Origin: Macquaria australasica
Taxonomy: Eukaryota > Chordata > Actinopteri > Centrarchiformes > Percichthyidae
Length of the DNA: 64,000 nt
Direction: 5' to 3'
NCBI GenBank assembly: GCA_005408345.1
Contig: SEMN01000054.1
Span: 442,001 to 506,000, forward strand
Shown: positions 60,976 to 64,000 of the stretch, in pieces
Layout: each line of letters opens with the position of its first letter
Numbering within the stretch: the stretch's first letter is position 1
Notes under the pieces: generated by a model
Told to the model about the DNA's origin: nothing
The model's input: the letters and a program-made list of their open reading frames with translations, nothing else
Databases searched by the model: none
Position numbers and translations under genes: made by a program

Positions 60976-63614
60976 GATTCACAGGGGCAGATGGACCCAG
61001 TGGGTTTGGCTTTGAGCTCACCTTTAGACTCAAAAGAGAGGTTGGGGAGACGGCACCACCAACCTGGCCAGCTGAACTCATGCAAGGCTTGGCCCGCTAT
61101 GTGTTCCAGTCAGGTAAGAGCACACCGTTTTTTTTGGCTAAGCAAAACAAGCAGTATTTTAGACATTTTAAGGAGGAATTGATTAATAATTAAAATAACT
61201 GATTAAGAAGTAATGAAAAACACTGTTAGTTGTGGCCCTGCATTCTTCGTCCTTCGCCTGGAAAACATGCCAAAGAGTTTAGTCACAGTTTGTTACTAGT
61301 CCAGTAAATGATTTATCTGCACTATGGCTGCAGTTGCCATGCCTCCTTGTCACGTCTTTGTGAATGTGTAGAATGTGTTCTTTGTAAAGGAAGCTTGTAA
61401 TTCCTGTGATGCATTTAAACGTGCAAGAATAGAGGAGTCTGCTGCAGGCAGATTGAGTGAAACATCATTTGTGTTTGTTGGAGCTCTGGGTATTGACAGG
61501 AAGTCTAATTTCCCCTTTCTTTCCCATTGCCATTTGTGAAAACAATCCTATTAAAATGGTAAACAAGACTGCTGTTGTAGTGTGTGTGAATGTGTACTTT
61601 GTGTATATTGGGTATACACTGCACTGCTAGGGTTCTTTAAATCTGCCAGTCATGTGTATAATGTGCACAAGAAAGTGTGGTTGAGAAGGGAGGGGGCATT
61701 TAAAAGCCATGCAGAAAGAGAAGAAGGCTATTCTCTCCAGGCTCCCCTCTCCTCACCACCCAGCCCTTTTCTTCTTTCCAGCTGGGGTCAATTTGCGCGT
61801 GGGTGGGCTGGGCTCCTGAGCTAAATGAATGCTGATTCCTGGCCATCTTCCCCCTTGCTTTTCTCCTGCAGCGAATCTGGACTGGGTGCATGTTACCTCC
61901 CAAGCAGACACATTCCTCAGATGGAAATGTAGTTTTTAATGCTTTTCTTGCCACGTTTGAGTCTCGATTTTTTTCCCCACTTGCGCACTCTCATTCTCTT
62001 GCTGATCTATGTCCCCTCTTTTCCTGTTACTGTAACTTTCCTTCAGGAATTCTGTACTGTCAGACAATGAAAAGTAGGAAAGTAGGACTGCTTCCTGCTG
62101 GTGGCTGAAGGTACAGGCTCAGTCAGTGCAGTCTGCAGACTAAACCTCATTACAGTGTGTATTCTTGACAAGTTAAAACGGAATATTTTGTCATACTTAA
62201 ATAAAAATGAATGTCTCCTTTTGTTCTCTCTTCCACAGAAAACACATTTTGTAGTGGTGACCATGTATCGTGGCACAGTCCATTAGACAACAGTGAATCT
62301 CGTATCCAACATATGTTGCTTACAGAGGACCCACAGATGCACGCAGTTCAAACGCCATTTGGCTCAGTGAGCTTTCTCCAAGTGAGTTCAAATATGTGAT
62401 ATTCACATAGTGTAAGTCATTTCACTTCAAGCTCTTCTGGGATCTTTTTGCCTACTAAAATAAAGCAGACAACAGGCAACTGTAATGGACTTGGATTTAG
62501 GATTTGGACAAAACATGTGCCAGCAATAGAGAAGATGAGAATGACAATAGCCCTGCAATTTAATGTCAGTGATGATAATGCAGGACATAGTTAATTATCG
62601 TAAAATTCAGTGCCTGCATGTTGTATTGTTTGTGTATTCTCTTTGCATTAAGTCACATCAGCTAAATTTTTAAATTAATATATTGTTATGCTGCTGACTA
62701 AACACTTTGTGACATTTAGTTAATATTGCATAATGGTAGCAAACATCAATATAAATGCTGAGGCAGCCACAGTACGCTAACTTGTGACAATGTGTTCTCT
62801 GCAAAAATGGTGGATTTTATCTTACAGGTGTTTAAAAAAATTGTACAACTTAGAGATTTAGTTGTTATAATTTATGAAAGTAAAGGCAGCAGCAGTAGCA
62901 TGAAGTACTAAGGAAGTAACAAGATTTTAGACCCCACCCCTTCATGCTCTGCACTGTCTCCTACAGATTGTGGGTGTGTGTACAGAGGAGCTACAGGCGG
63001 CCCAACAGTGGAACGGCCAAGGTATCCTGGAGCTAATGCGTGGAGTCAGAGTGTGAGTGCAACTATGTTGTTATTTTTAGTTAGCCAAGCTAGGTTAGTT
63101 CTGTTTCATGGCTTAGAATTGCTATGTCAAGATAAATGTCAGTCTAAGCAATTCTAGTATATGATGGGATGCTCATCATTTAGATTTGCAGTACATATAA
63201 CTTGATTGTCTTTTTTGTGCATTTGTGTGTGAAAATTGCAGCTGATTTTTCACCATAGCCTTATATGACATAATGCAGACCAGATCTGCTTCAATTGTAT
63301 CAAATATAGATTATTTCATTATCTATTGTAACCCAATATTTACATCTTCTTCCAAATGGTCAGTCATTGAACTGACGTGAACTGAACTGAAAACACTGTT
63401 GCATCAAAGCCACTCCAGTTTGACACATGCATTGTGAGCAGAAAGTGAGGAGCGTAGTTACTTGTTCATGTATTAACTCTGTGTGTTTAACTTGAGGTTA
63501 ATGGTGTCTGGGACTAATGTTGATGATTGTCCTGGTTTCAGGGCTGGTGGCCCCTGGTTAATCACAGACATGAGGAGAGGGGAGACCATTTTTGACATTG
63601 ATCCACACCTACAA
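59987..63614 (+). CDS. sufu: Suppressor of fused homologue (SUFU), exons 1-6, 5' partial gene (241 aa visible)
   Basis: Negative regulator of Hedgehog signalling that holds GLI factors in the cytoplasm. Exons: 59987-60135, 60490-60624, 60977-61113, 62239-62381, 62967-63052, 63542-63614; phases join. The remaining half lies beyond 64000. Seen: LFPPGLQAIYGECRRLYP, NPLQVTAIVKYWLGGPDPLD, EHWHYVSFGLSDLYGDNRVH, DGPSGFGFELTFRLKRE, PPTWPAELMQGLARYVFQS and WLITDMRRGETIFDIDPHLQ, the conserved N-terminal SUFU domain that contacts GLI. The start is taken at MDEVRPTS, since human SUFU begins MAELRPSG; the short frame upstream is not conserved. The exon 3 acceptor is preceded by a (TG)n tract. Introns 3 (61114-62238), 4 and 5 hold nothing recognised. 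63615-64000 is the start of intron 6. Confidence 0.96.
60931..60972. repeat. (TG)n microsatellite at the sufu exon 3 acceptor
   Basis: About 21 TG units running straight into the TTAG acceptor of sufu exon 3 (exon starts at 60977). Confidence 0.95.
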
Positions 63615-64000
63615 GTAAGGCTTTTTTAAGTTCTGCACACTCAGCTAAGTGCACTGTATTGTATTTATAATGTGTGACATGAGTTGCAATTTTATGTTGC
63701 ACAGCTGCTAGCTGCTTGTGCATTATACATTTTAGAGAAGCATATCCTTCTTTTATTTTCTGTTTTCAGGAGCATTGATACAGCTTCAAATCTATTATGT
63801 AGAAATGATGCTTTATTTTCAACAAATTAATTGTGTAACATCACCACAATCTACTATTATATTGTGCAAGGGGTTTATTGTGAAGCCCTATGATTGGATA
63901 GATGGTCAGTAAAGGGAATTAAGTGGAAAAAGTGAAGCCAAATTGTAAAGCGTTAAGTTTGCAGTGACCCAAAGGTGATTGTCCATATATAAAGATATAA

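Overview
The window is vertebrate genomic DNA. Multi-exon genes with GT-AG introns, abundant (CA)n/(GT)n microsatellites, and dispersed repeats that I recognise as typical of spiny-rayed (percomorph) teleosts point to a bony fish nuclear genome. There is no sign of bacterial operons, phage, plasmid or CRISPR content. I rebuilt each gene by hand from splice sites and reading phase. Five genes are complete and one runs off the right edge.

Layout, left to right: (1) 1659-24372, + strand: antxr1-type anthrax toxin receptor/TEM8, 18 exons, 581 aa, with long repeat-bearing introns. (2) 25839-35159, - strand: rrp12, 34 exons, 1290 aa, a ribosome-biogenesis HEAT-repeat protein. (3) 36188-42695, - strand: ubtd1, 4 coding exons, 234 aa. 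(4) 45773-49182, - strand: zdhhc16, 10 coding exons, 382 aa, a DHHC palmitoyltransferase. (5) 50723-53777, + strand: mettl18, 2 coding exons, 356 aa, a histidine methyltransferase. (6) 55471-56236, + strand: a weak, unrecognised candidate mini-gene. (7) 59987 to beyond 64000, + strand: the 5' half of sufu (exons 1-6, 241 aa), a Hedgehog-pathway repressor.

The genes are mostly housekeeping or signalling genes that share neighbourhood rather than one pathway. RRP12 (small-subunit and pre-60S export) and METTL18 (methylates ribosomal protein L3) both serve ribosome production. zdhhc16 and mettl18 are head to head around a promoter carrying NRF1-, YY1- and ZNF143-like motifs. rrp12, ubtd1, zdhhc16 and sufu all map to human 10q24, whereas ANTXR1 and METTL18 lie on other human chromosomes, so the block is a teleost rearrangement of an ancestral 10q24 region.

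I found no convincing new multi-gene system. The observations most worth checking are: a (TG)n tract that takes the place of the polypyrimidine tract at the sufu exon 3 acceptor; a 29-nt microexon carrying most of the ZDHHC16 catalytic DHHC motif; a possible spliced small ORF at 55.7-56.2 kb; an antisense 121-codon ORF inside ubtd1 intron 1; and a nested transposon at 20.2-21.2 kb.
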